Shown: one piece after another, positions 1 to 6,240 of the stretch
Layout of the letters: each line of letters opens with the position of its first letter
Numbering within the stretch: the stretch's first letter is position 1
Assembly: GCA_002478145.1 (NCBI GenBank)
Contig: DLMI01000126.1
Coordinates: 13,535-31,566, forward strand
Direction of reading: 5' to 3'
Origin: Acidobacteria bacterium UBA7540
GTDB lineage: Bacteria > Acidobacteriota > Terriglobia > UBA7540
DNA: 18,032 nucleotides
Position numbers and translations under genes: made by a program
The notes under the pieces: generated by a model
Databases searched by the model: none
What the model was told of the DNA's origin: nothing
Seen by the model: only the letters and a program-made list of their open reading frames with translations

Positions 1-183
1 GTGTGCGCCCAGGTGCTCGGCCAGCCCGTCAGGATTTATGTTACACTTGAAGAGCAGGGAGCCGAGGCTCAGGTCCCTCGGCTCAGCGCACGCGAGCGGG
101 CAGAGCGCGACCCAGGGGTTGAAGCTTTCAAGAAGAAGTTTGATGGCACCTTGGTGGACGTCCAAGACCTCAGCCGGGGGTGA
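1..183 (+). CDS. dnaX: DNA polymerase III subunit gamma/tau, C-terminal end (partial)
   Basis: This is the last 60 codons of a gene that begins upstream of the window, so the GTG at base 1 need not be its start. The peptide ends in a short motif (DPGVEAFKKKFDGTLVDV) of the kind seen at the C-terminus of DnaX proteins in bacteria that carry dnaX-ybaB-recR. DnaX is the clamp-loader subunit that opens the sliding clamp and tethers the polymerase cores. The assignment rests partly on context: the stop codon is three bases before ybaB, and recR follows. The fragment alone contains no ATPase motif, so it could be another protein with a similar tail. The stop overlaps the ribosome binding site of ybaB, which suggests coupled translation. 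Confidence 0.72.
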   Translation: MCAQVLGQPVRIYVTLEEQGAEAQVPRLSARERAERDPGVEAFKKKFDGTLVDVQDLSRG

Positions 184-186
184 GCG

Positions 187-498
187 ATGAAGAATCTGCA
201 ACAGATGCAACAAATGCTGAAGCAAGTCCAGCAGTTTCAGGAGCAGCTCCAGAAGCAATTGGACGAACTGGAAGTGCAAGGCTCGGCGGGTGGCGGCATG
301 GTGAGCGTCAAAATGAACGGCCAGAAGCAACTCAGCGAAGTCCACATCGAATCGGAACTTTTTGCATCCCATGACCTCGAAATGTTGCAGGACCTCATCC
401 TGGTTGCCGTGAATGACGCAACCCGGAAGGTGGATGAACAACTCGCCAGCCAAATGGGAAACCTGGCGGGTGGGCTCAACATCCCCGGCCTGACCTGA
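187..498 (+). CDS. ybaB: YbaB/EbfC family nucleoid-associated protein
   Basis: This 103-residue protein has the family's usual size and layout: a charged, glutamine-rich N-terminal helix (residues 1-35, MKNLQQMQQMLKQVQQFQ and onward), a glycine turn (GSAGGGMV), a beta section with the typical VKMNGQKQLSEVHIESEL, and a C-terminal helix ending in GGLNIPGL. YbaB/EbfC proteins are tweezer-shaped dimers that bind DNA and are nearly always encoded between dnaX and recR, as here. A strong Shine-Dalgarno (GGGGGTGAG, about 173-181) lies directly upstream of the ATG and overlaps the dnaX stop. The gene is followed by a 146-bp gap occupied almost entirely by a heptamer inverted repeat, which separates it from recR. 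Confidence 0.94.
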   Translation: MKNLQQMQQMLKQVQQFQEQLQKQLDELEVQGSAGGGMVSVKMNGQKQLSEVHIESELFASHDLEMLQDLILVAVNDATRKVDEQLASQMGNLAGGLNIPGLT

Positions 499-507
499 CG
501 GACAAAG

Positions 508-643
508 AAACCGGAAATTGGAAAATAGAAACTGGATTGGTGCGATGGCGTTGAGGTCCGAATTCTAAATGGCGATCTTTCCATATTCCAGTTTCCATTT
601 TCTAGTTTCTATTTTCCAGTTTCCATTTTCCGTTTTCCATTCC
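508..643. repeat. Inverted heptamer element, CCAKTTT family
   Basis: The left arm (508-535) is four units of the form AAAMTGG. The right arm (581-643) is nine consecutive 7-bp units of the reverse complement, consensus CCAKTTT. The spacer (536-580) is 45 bp of unrelated sequence. The period is exactly 7 throughout and variation is mostly at a few positions of each unit. The last unit ends one base before the recR ATG, so the array occupies the place where a ribosome binding site would be. Confidence 0.85.
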
Positions 644-644
644 C

Positions 645-1244
645 ATGAGAGACTACGCCGAGCCTTTGGCTCGCCTGATTGATGAGCTGAAACGCCTTCC
701 TGGCATCGGGCCGAAGTCGGCGCAGCGCCTTGCTTTTCACCTGGAGCGCGTGCCCCGCGAGGAGGCGGAGCGCCTGGCGGGCGCCATACTCGACGTCAAA
801 GACAAGATCAAGCTCTGCAGTGTTTGCAATAACCTCACCGAAGCTGATCCCTGCGAATATTGCTCCGATTCCCGCCGCGATCCCGAAGTCATTTGCGTGG
901 TCGAGACGCCCTACAACGTGCTATCGGTCGAGAAAACGCGAGAATTTCACGGCCTGTATCACGTCCTTCATGGCCTCCTCTCGCCTTTGCAGGGCATCGG
1001 TCCCGAGCAGTTGAAGCTCAAGAACCTGATCGAGCGGCTGAAATCCGGCAAGGTCAAGGAACTCATCATTGCCACCAGCCCCACGGTGGAAGGCGAAGCC
1101 ACGGCCGTTTACCTCTCCAAACTCCTCAAGCCCCTGGGCGTGAAGGTGACGCGAATTGGCATGGGCGTTCCGGTCGGCTCCGAACTGGAATTCGCCGACG
1201 AGATCACCATGCTCAAGGCCATCGAAGGTCGCCGCGAAATCTAG
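645..1244 (+). CDS. recR: Recombination protein RecR
   Basis: RecR acts with RecO (and RecF) to load RecA on single-stranded DNA in gap repair. The 199-residue length is normal. An N-terminal helix-hairpin-helix region (about 8-35, [16 protein letters not shown]) is followed by a four-cysteine zinc finger (C58, C61, C70, C73) and a Toprim domain starting at [17 protein letters not shown] (about 82-98). The C-terminal segment carries [16 protein letters not shown] and the conserved [17 protein letters not shown]. The ATG at 645 gives the canonical N-terminus. There is no Shine-Dalgarno: the 63 bases upstream are a heptamer repeat array. Translation may be leaderless-like or coupled to ybaB over the gap. 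Identification is secure. Confidence 0.97.
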   Translation: MRDYAEPLARLIDELKRLPGIGPKSAQRLAFHLERVPREEAERLAGAILDVKDKIKLCSVCNNLTEADPCEYCSDSRRDPEVICVVETPYNVLSVEKTREFHGLYHVLHGLLSPLQGIGPEQLKLKNLIERLKSGKVKELIIATSPTVEGEATAVYLSKLLKPLGVKVTRIGMGVPVGSELEFADEITMLKAIEGRREI

Positions 1245-1282
1245 CCAAACATTCTTCAGCTCCGCAGTGCTGCCCGGCACAA

Positions 1283-1310
1283 GTCGAGAGTCGAGGGTCG
1301 AAGGGCGAAA
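1283..1310. repeat. Heptamer tandem array, GTCGAGR family
   Basis: Four consecutive 7-bp units (GTCGAGA, GTCGAGG, GTCGAAG, GGCGAAA) run without interruption. No inverted partner arm was found nearby, so this may be a single-armed or decayed member of the same structural class as the other heptamer arrays. Confidence 0.7.
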
Positions 1311-1340
1311 GTGGACTAACTGATACTACTTTCGGGTCTG

Positions 1341-1355
1341 TCCCGCAGAGCGGGA
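1341..1355. repeat. Perfect small hairpin (TCCCGC-AGA-GCGGGA)
   Basis: A 6-bp perfect GC-rich stem closes a 3-base loop. It is not followed by a T-tract, so it is not a classic intrinsic terminator, although it lies about 100 bp after recR. It may be a dispersed palindrome. Confidence 0.5.
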
Positions 1356-1491
1356 TCCCACCCTGCGGCAACGAATCCTGAATTCTGCGCTTACCTGCGG
1401 GCACAATGTCTCTTGACAAGAGGAAATGGATAGGCTATTGTACTAGCTTGCGCCGGGCAGGTGTTTATGGCCTTCGGGCAACGCTTGGAGC

Positions 1492-1525
1492 AGGATTCAG
1501 GATCAGGATTCAGGAGTCAGGATTC
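1492..1525. repeat. Heptamer tandem array, AGGATTC family (single arm)
   Basis: Five units of AGGATTC or close variants (one 6-mer, one AGGAGTC) lie in tandem. A short, degenerate stretch in the opposite orientation occurs at 1373-1387, but the two arms point outward rather than inward, so they do not make the usual element. Confidence 0.75.
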
Positions 1526-1560
1526 AGGAACAACTCTGGGAACGTGCCAGCCGGCAAGAA

Positions 1561-1582
1561 AAGCACAGGGAAGTCTGTGCTT
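1561..1582. repeat. Hairpin with 8-bp perfect stem
   Basis: AAGCACAG and CTGTGCTT pair perfectly across a 6-base loop. There is no T-tract, so its role is unknown. Confidence 0.45.
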
Positions 1583-1651
1583 CTGCTCAGACAAAACGTC
1601 GCGTCTTGTACGAAAGAGAGAAAAAGGATTCTTTAAAACTGAACGAACGAG

Positions 1652-1793
1652 GCGGGAATCTCTATGAAAACAAAGGATCGGCTTTCAGCAGCCCATGGCG
1701 AAGCGGGAATGTTACAGAAAACAAAGGCAGTTACGCGTTGAAGGCGGGAATGTCATTGAAAAGAAAGGGGGTTAAGCGGTAGGCGCAGGAATT
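1652..1793. repeat. Imperfect tandem repeat of a 41-51 bp unit
   Basis: Units begin with GCGGGAAT at 1652, 1703 and 1744; a degraded fourth begins near 1783. Each unit continues with a short AT-rich part and a GAAAAMAAAGG core. Units 2 and 3 are both 41 bp and share a TTA(C/A)GCG tail, while unit 1 is 51 bp. Because the spacing is not a multiple of three and frames are interrupted, a coding role is unlikely. Confidence 0.7.
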
Positions 1794-1928
1794 CCAAGTC
1801 ATGAATTATGAATTGCCCTCGACATTCCCCATCATGCCTTCTGGCTTAGAAAGGCCACTCTGGCACCCAAGGCTTGGCGGGGCAAAGGTCAGGCTGCTAC
1901 GGTTGCCGAAGCCGCGCGCCTAAAGAAG

Positions 1929-1998
1929 CAGGATTCAGGATCCAGGGAAAAACGACAAGCGCGGCCCCTGAATCCCGAATCCTGGATCCTGAATCCTG
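1929..1998. mobile_element. Mini inverted-repeat element, AGGATTC heptamer family
   Basis: The left arm (1930-1947) and right arm (1966-1998) are inverted copies of AGGATTC heptamers around an 18-bp spacer. The second unit from the outer end is the rare variant AGGATCC in both arms, so the arms match each other beyond the family consensus. The size (about 70 bp) and lack of a gene make it resemble a miniature derivative of the gene-bearing cassette at 8342-8771. Mobility is inferred from repetition, not shown. Confidence 0.65.
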
Positions 1999-2016
1999 CT
2001 CTTCCGAATCCTAGTC

Positions 2017-2046
2017 TTGCCGCGGTCTTTCTGCCTCCCGTATAAT
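2017..2046 (+). promoter_or_regulatory. Sigma-70-type promoter upstream of the ABC exporter genes
   Basis: TTGCCG (2017-2022) and a perfect TATAAT (2041-2046) are separated by 18 bp. Transcription would start near 2053 and give a leader of about 125 bases before the first exporter gene. The promoter lies just outside the mini inverted-repeat element that ends at 1998. Confidence 0.6.
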
Positions 2047-2087
2047 GAAAGTTCGGGCTCACGTGGTTCCCTCCTTGAAGCGATCAG

Positions 2088-2119
2088 CGCAGGTTCGGTG
2101 ACGAACTCTGCGGCTTTTT
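2088..2119 (+). promoter_or_regulatory. Leader hairpin followed by a T-tract (possible attenuator)
   Basis: CGCAG-GTTCG (2088-2097) pairs with CGAAC-CTGCG (2102-2112, one bulged T) across a 4-base loop and is followed two bases later by TTTTT (2115-2119). It lies between the promoter and the exporter start codon, the position expected of an intrinsic attenuator. Nothing in the sequence identifies a ligand or leader peptide. Confidence 0.4.
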
Positions 2120-2177
2120 ACGGGAGTTTTTCACGCTGCCGGCCCGGCGGGTTCGTCTGCGCCGCAAGAGACATTTG

Positions 2178-3923
2178 ATGCTGCGTGCTTTCCGTCCACT
2201 CCGACCTTATCTGGCTCGCTACAAAGCTCGTTTTGCGGCGGGCTTTCTCTGTTTACTGGTTTCCCAGTTGGTGGGCGTTATAGTTCCACTCATCATCAGA
2301 GCAGGAATTGATGACTTGATGCACGGGGGCACGGCCCGAAAACTGCTTGGCGTGGCCGGGCTACTCCTGGCGGTGGGCGTGTGTAAAGCCGTGCTGCAAT
2401 TCTGGATGCGCTGGATCCTCATCGGGATATCGCGGGATGTCGAATACGATTTACGCAATGATCTTTTCGCGCACCTGATGCGCCTCTCACCGCGTTACTA
2501 CACGGAAAACCGCACCGGCGACTTGATGTCGAAGCTCACCAACGACTTGAATGCGGTGCGCAACATGGTGGGCCCGGGCATTATGTATTCTGCGAACACG
2601 GTTGTAGTGGGCGTCGCAACCGCTGCTCTGATGCTCCATCTCGACTGGCGTCTCACCCTGTACTCTCTGATTCCCATGCCCCTGGTGTCGATTGGGGTCA
2701 AGTTCTTCGGCCAGCAGATTCACGAACGCTTCGAGAAGATCCAGGCGCTCTATTCGGACCTCACGGAACGGGTGCGCGAGAACCTTTCGGGAGTCCGCGT
2801 GGTCCGTGCCTTCTGCCAGGAAGAAGCCGAAATGGCGGAGTTCGACGGGATGAACCTGGACTTCGTGGCGAAAAACAAGGGGCTGATCTGGATCACCAGT
2901 TTCCTCTGGCCCAGCATGGGGCTGCTCTTTGCCATTGCCTTCCTGCTGGTGATGGTGGTGGGCGGCCATCACGTGCTGCAAGGCAAGATCAGTGTGGGAA
3001 CTTTTGCGGCTTTCAATATCTACCTTACTTACCTGTTCTGGCCCATGGTGGCGCTAGGTTGGGTAACGAACCTTGTGCAGCGCGGCTTAGCCTCACTCGG
3101 GCGCCTGATGACCATCTTCGGGTCCAAGCCTGCCATTGATGACAGGGCCGTCCCCGCGCACCCGCTCACCTCGCTGCGAGGTGAAATCGAATTTCGAAAC
3201 CTCACCTTCAGTTACAACCGCACGCCGGTATTGAAGGACCTAAACCTGCAAATACCTGCCGGGAAGACCGTGGCCATCGTGGGCGCGACGGGTTCAGGCA
3301 AGTCCACGCTCGTGGGGCTGATTCCACGGCTTTACGATGCCCCGGAGGGTTCGCTGCTCATTGATGGTGTTCCGATCCGGCAGATCCCACTCAACACCCT
3401 GCGCGAGCACATTGGATTTGTGCCGCAGGAAACTTTCCTGTTCAGCGAAACCATCCGGGAGAACGTCAAGTTTGGCGCGCCGGAGGCGTCGGACGCAGAG
3501 GTCGAGCACGCGGCGGAAATATCCAACATCCTGCCGGAAATTCAGGGTTTCCCCAAGGGCTTTGCCACCATGGTGGGTGAGCGCGGGCTTACACTTTCCG
3601 GGGGGCAGAAACAACGCACAGCGATTTCGCGGGCGGTCATCCGCGATCCGCGCATCCTGATCCTCGATGACGCGCTCTCGAGCGTTGATACTTATACGGA
3701 GGAGAAAATCCTGCGGCATCTCACCGGCGTGATGGCCGGGCGGACCACCATCCTGATCTCGCACCGGGTTTCGACGATCCAGAACGCGGATGAGATCGTG
3801 GTGCTGCACGACGGTGAAATCGTGGAGCGCGGCACTCACGAACAATTGTTGGCCCTCAACGGCCACTACACGGACCTTTATAACAAGCAGTTGATTGAGG
3901 AAGAGTTAGAGCGGGAAGGCTAG
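2178..3923 (+). CDS. ABC exporter half-transporter with degenerate ATP site (YheI/BmrC/TM287-like)
   Basis: This 581-residue half-transporter has an N-terminal six-helix type I exporter domain (about 1-310) and a C-terminal ATPase (about 335-575). Visible motifs are Walker A GATGSGKST (from residue 369), the intact signature LSGGQ (from L473), Walker B LILDD and the switch ISHRVST. The residue after the Walker B aspartate, normally the catalytic glutamate, is aspartate (D498). That is the hallmark of the non-catalytic partner in heterodimeric exporters such as TM287/288 and BmrCD. I chose ATG 2178 over the adjacent TTG at 2175 because AAGAG lies about 7 bases before it. The stop TAG at 3921-3923 merges with the start of an AGGATTC repeat arm. 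It probably pairs with the next gene and exports drugs or lipids; the substrate is unknown. Confidence 0.93.
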   Translation: MLRAFRPLRPYLARYKARFAAGFLCLLVSQLVGVIVPLIIRAGIDDLMHGGTARKLLGVAGLLLAVGVCKAVLQFWMRWILIGISRDVEYDLRNDLFAHLMRLSPRYYTENRTGDLMSKLTNDLNAVRNMVGPGIMYSANTVVVGVATAALMLHLDWRLTLYSLIPMPLVSIGVKFFGQQIHERFEKIQALYSDLTERVRENLSGVRVVRAFCQEEAEMAEFDGMNLDFVAKNKGLIWITSFLWPSMGLLFAIAFLLVMVVGGHHVLQGKISVGTFAAFNIYLTYLFWPMVALGWVTNLVQRGLASLGRLMTIFGSKPAIDDRAVPAHPLTSLRGEIEFRNLTFSYNRTPVLKDLNLQIPAGKTVAIVGATGSGKSTLVGLIPRLYDAPEGSLLIDGVPIRQIPLNTLREHIGFVPQETFLFSETIRENVKFGAPEASDAEVEHAAEISNILPEIQGFPKGFATMVGERGLTLSGGQKQRTAISRAVIRDPRILILDDALSSVDTYTEEKILRHLTGVMAGRTTILISHRVSTIQNADEIVVLHDGEIVERGTHEQLLALNGHYTDLYNKQLIEEELEREG

Positions 3924-3946
3924 GATTCAGGATTCAGGGGGACGTC

Positions 3947-4159
3947 ATGCAAGGGCACAAAGACTTGATTGTTTGGCAGAAGGCTATGGACTTGGTTGTA
4001 GCCATTTACAAGCTTACGAAGAAGGATTCAGGATTCGGGATTCAGGATTCAGGGGGACCAACGTGGCCTTGCGAGCCCTGAATCCTGAATCCTGGAAGGG
4101 AGAGGAGTGGGACGGATGCTAACGGGTTTGAGGCGCAGCCTGCAATCTAGGTCAGCGCG
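3947..4159 (+). pseudogene. Four-helix-bundle (S23/Avd-like) gene remnant
   Basis: From ATG 3947 the frame reads MQGHKDLIVWQKAMDLVVAI and continues YKLTKK, nearly identical to residues 1-25 of the intact protein encoded at 8381-8752. It then runs into repeat sequence and stops at 4079-4081 after 44 codons. A 3' piece from about 4099 to 4159 matches the last part of the intact gene at DNA level (GTGGGACGGATG is shared). About 200 bp of the centre, covering helices 2 and 3 and the NIAEG motif, is absent. The product would not fold as the family does, so this is a dead copy. Confidence 0.85.
4023..4094. mobile_element. Nested mini-element: cassette ends without the gene
   Basis: The left arm is 32 bases (4023-4054) of AGGATTC heptamers with the GGGATTC variant in the third unit, the same 32 bases as the left arm of the intact cassette. 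The next bases (GGGGACCAACGTG) match the intact cassette's GGGGACGAACGTG, and the bases before the right arm (GCCTTGCGAG) match its GCCTTGTGAG. The gene between those two points is missing. This is what an internal-deletion, MITE-like derivative should look like. Confidence 0.75.
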
Positions 4160-4193
4160 CCTGAATCCCGAATCCTGAATCCTGTCTTTGACA

Positions 4194-6167
4194 ATGGCCG
4201 ACAGCTTCCACGACGAAGAAATTCTGGGCAAGGCGTACGACTCGCGCCTGATGCGGCGCCTGCTCGTGTACTTGCGGCCGTACTGGCGCATGACGCTGTT
4301 TGCCCTGGTGGCCATCCTCCTGTTCGGGATCTTGCAGGCCGTGCCGCCCTATCTGTTAAAGGTCGAGGTGGACCGCTATCTCGACCCGACGGCGCGTGCG
4401 GAGCTCCCGAAATTCCTTTCGAGCTTCCTTAGCCCCAACCCGTTGGTGGGCATCACCCAAATCGCACTGATTCTTTTCCTCCCCACTGTTGTCCTGACCT
4501 TCGGCCTGGAGTTTGCGCAGTCTTTCGCGATGCAAGTGGTGGGGCAGCGCGTCATGTACGACATGCGGAAGCAGCTCTTTGCGCACCTCCAGCGCTTGCA
4601 GATGAGCTTCTTCGACCGCAACCCGGTTGGACGCCTGGTGACGCGGGTGACCACTGACGTGGATGTGTTGAACGACCTGTTTGCTTCCGGGGTGGTGGCC
4701 ATCTTCGGCGATATTTTCTCGCTGTTCAGCATCGTGGTGGTGATGCTGGAGATGGATTATAAACTCGCGCTCCTCACCTTCTCGGTGCTTCCCATCATTG
4801 TAGTGGTCACCGCTGCTTTCCGAAAGGCAGTGCGCGAATCCTACCGGCGCATTCGCGTGGCCATCGCGCGCATCAATGCTTACTTGCAGGAACACATCAC
4901 CGGCATGCCCGTGCTACAGCTTTTCAACCGCGAAGAGCGCAGTTTCCAGGAATTCGAAAAGATCAACCGCGCCCACATGGAAGCCTACAAGGACTCCATT
5001 CTGGCTTACGGGCTGTTTTATCCGGCGGTCGAGCTTTTGGGCATGATCGCGGTGGCCATCATCCTCTATCTGGGTGGTGGTATGGCGTTGCGCGGTCTGG
5101 TTACGGTGGGGACAGCCATCGCCTTCATCCAATACTCGCAGCGCTTTTTCCGGCCCATTCAGGACTTGAGCGATAAGTACAACCTTCTCCAAGCAGCCAT
5201 GGCGAGTTCAGAGCGCATTTTCAAGCTGCTCGACACGCAAGTGACCATTACTGATCCTCAACCTTCCAACCGCGGTCCGTGGTCCGTCGTCCGTGGTCCG
5301 TCGTCCGTGGTCAGTTGCCCACAGTATCAGGACGAGTCGTTACTGGCCACAACAACGGACTACGGGCAACGGACAACGGACAAAGCGGGAGCGCAGAGCG
5401 CTCCCCTACCAAGTTCGCTTGTCGAATTCCGTCACGTGGGCTTCGCGTACAGGGATGAGCACCGCGTGCTGGAAAATGTCTCGTTCTCGATCGAAGCCGG
5501 GGAGACGGTCGCGGTGGTGGGTCACACCGGCGCCGGCAAGACCACGCTTACCAATCTGCTGCTTCGTTTCTACGACGTGCAAGAAGGGCAGGTGCTGTTT
5601 GGCGGCGTGGACATCCGCCATCTGCGGCTGCGAGAATTGCGAAGCAATTTCGGCATCGTCCTTCAGGACCCCTTCCTGTTTTCGGGAACCATCGCCAGCA
5701 ATATTCGTCTGGGCAGCGAGTGGATCGAAGAGCAGCAAATCCGTGAAGCGGCACGCCAGGTGGGCCTCCTGGAATTCATCGAGAGTCTGCCGGGAGGTTT
5801 TCAGGAACCCGTCAAAGAGCGCGGCGCTACGCTTTCAGTGGGTCAGAAGCAATTGCTCTCCTTTGCTCGAGCGCTCGCTCACAACCCAAGAATCCTGATC
5901 CTGGACGAAGCTACCTCGAGCGTGGATCCCGAGACGGAACATTGGCTGCGGGAAGGTCTGCGCTGTCTGATCGAAAACCGCACTTCGCTGGTCATCGCGC
6001 ACCGATTATCCACCATTCAGAACGCCAGCAAGATCGTGGTCATGCATAAAGGGCACGTCCGTGAAGTGGGGACGCACCAGGAGTTACTCCAGAGACAAGG
6101 GATTTACTTCAAACTTTATCAGCTTCAGTATAAGGACCAGGAAGCGTCGGTTGTCCGTAGTCCGTAG
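4194..6167 (+). CDS. ABC exporter half-transporter with catalytic ATP site (YheH/BmrD/TM288-like)
   Basis: This 657-residue type I exporter has six membrane helices (about 20-330) and a C-terminal ATPase (about 409-645). Walker A is GHTGAGKTT (G443 onward), Walker B is LILDEATSSVD with the catalytic glutamate E572, and the switch is IAHRLST. Its signature is LSVGQ (L547, V549) instead of LSGGQ. Degenerate signature here and degenerate Walker B in the upstream partner fall in the same composite ATP site, as in TM287/288. Residues about 359-408, between membrane and ATPase domains, are encoded by a heptamer inverted repeat plus a GC hairpin repeat, kept in frame. The last residues (VVRSP) and the stop come from another heptamer array. 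ATG 4194 is preferred to TTG 4188 by similarity; no Shine-Dalgarno is visible because a repeat arm ends at 4184. Confidence 0.93.
   Translation: MADSFHDEEILGKAYDSRLMRRLLVYLRPYWRMTLFALVAILLFGILQAVPPYLLKVEVDRYLDPTARAELPKFLSSFLSPNPLVGITQIALILFLPTVVLTFGLEFAQSFAMQVVGQRVMYDMRKQLFAHLQRLQMSFFDRNPVGRLVTRVTTDVDVLNDLFASGVVAIFGDIFSLFSIVVVMLEMDYKLALLTFSVLPIIVVVTAAFRKAVRESYRRIRVAIARINAYLQEHITGMPVLQLFNREERSFQEFEKINRAHMEAYKDSILAYGLFYPAVELLGMIAVAIILYLGGGMALRGLVTVGTAIAFIQYSQRFFRPIQDLSDKYNLLQAAMASSERIFKLLDTQVTITDPQPSNRGPWSVVRGPSSVVSCPQYQDESLLATTTDYGQRTTDKAGAQSAPLPSSLVEFRHVGFAYRDEHRVLENVSFSIEAGETVAVVGHTGAGKTTLTNLLLRFYDVQEGQVLFGGVDIRHLRLRELRSNFGIVLQDPFLFSGTIASNIRLGSEWIEEQQIREAARQVGLLEFIESLPGGFQEPVKERGATLSVGQKQLLSFARALAHNPRILILDEATSSVDPETEHWLREGLRCLIENRTSLVIAHRLSTIQNASKIVVMHKGHVREVGTHQELLQRQGIYFKLYQLQYKDQEASVVRSP
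5274..5381. repeat. In-frame inverted heptamer element (GGTCCGT family) inside the ABC exporter gene
   Basis: The left arm has six 7-bp units (5274-5315, NGTCCGT with N = G or C) and the right arm has four units in opposite orientation (5354-5381, NACGGAC), with a 38-bp spacer. It encodes about 36 residues of low-complexity linker. None of the left-arm units uses A at the variable position, the base that would create TAG. Confidence 0.85.
5387..5409. repeat. GC hairpin repeat (GGGAGCGC-AGA-GCGCTCCC + CTACC)
   Basis: An 8-bp perfect stem with a 3-base loop is followed by CTACC, matching the right half of the double-hairpin element at 17915-17964. It is in frame in the exporter linker, immediately after the heptamer element. 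Confidence 0.7.
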
Positions 6168-6172
6168 TCCGT
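6152..6172. repeat. Heptamer tandem array (NGTCCGT) forming the end of the ABC exporter gene
   Basis: Three consecutive units (TGTCCGT, AGTCCGT, AGTCCGT) lie across the gene's end. The A at the variable position creates TAG at 6165-6167, which is the stop codon. Confidence 0.75.
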
Positions 6173-6240
6173 CCTTGCTTTGCGCGAGCTGCTGCACGAC
6201 CCGGAACTGCCCAGCGGCGAGGGGGAAACACGAGAAAGGC

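Larger units (their letters stand above)
1245..2177. other. Repeat-rich intergenic region without a recognisable gene
   Basis: No convincing coding sequence was found in these 933 bases. Short open frames near 1406-1667 are composed largely of repeat sequence (peptides rich in QDSGF/GFRI, the translation of the AGGATTC heptamer). The region holds, in order, a GTCGAGR heptamer array, a 15-base hairpin, an AGGATTC array, an 8-bp-stem hairpin, three to four copies of a 41-51 bp unit, an AGGATTC inverted mini-element, a promoter and a leader hairpin. It looks like a landing zone for dispersed repeats between two transcription units. Confidence 0.8.
3922..4184. mobile_element. Decayed second copy of the four-helix-bundle cassette
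   Basis: The outer left arm (3922-3939) and outer right arm (4160-4184) are inverted AGGATTC heptamers. Between them are the first part and last part of a gene closely matching the intact cassette at 8342-8771, with the middle of the gene missing and a second, smaller inverted-repeat element (4023-4094) in its place. It sits between the two halves of an ABC exporter pair, that is, inside what was probably one operon. Confidence 0.75.

Noticed and set aside
508..643. Heptamer arrays read as a CRISPR array
   Set aside because: Units are contiguous with no spacers of constant length, and no cas gene is present.
1406..1667. Two short open frames in the gap after recR
   Set aside because: Their peptides are mainly translations of the heptamer repeat, the frames overlap each other, and there is no binding site or domain.
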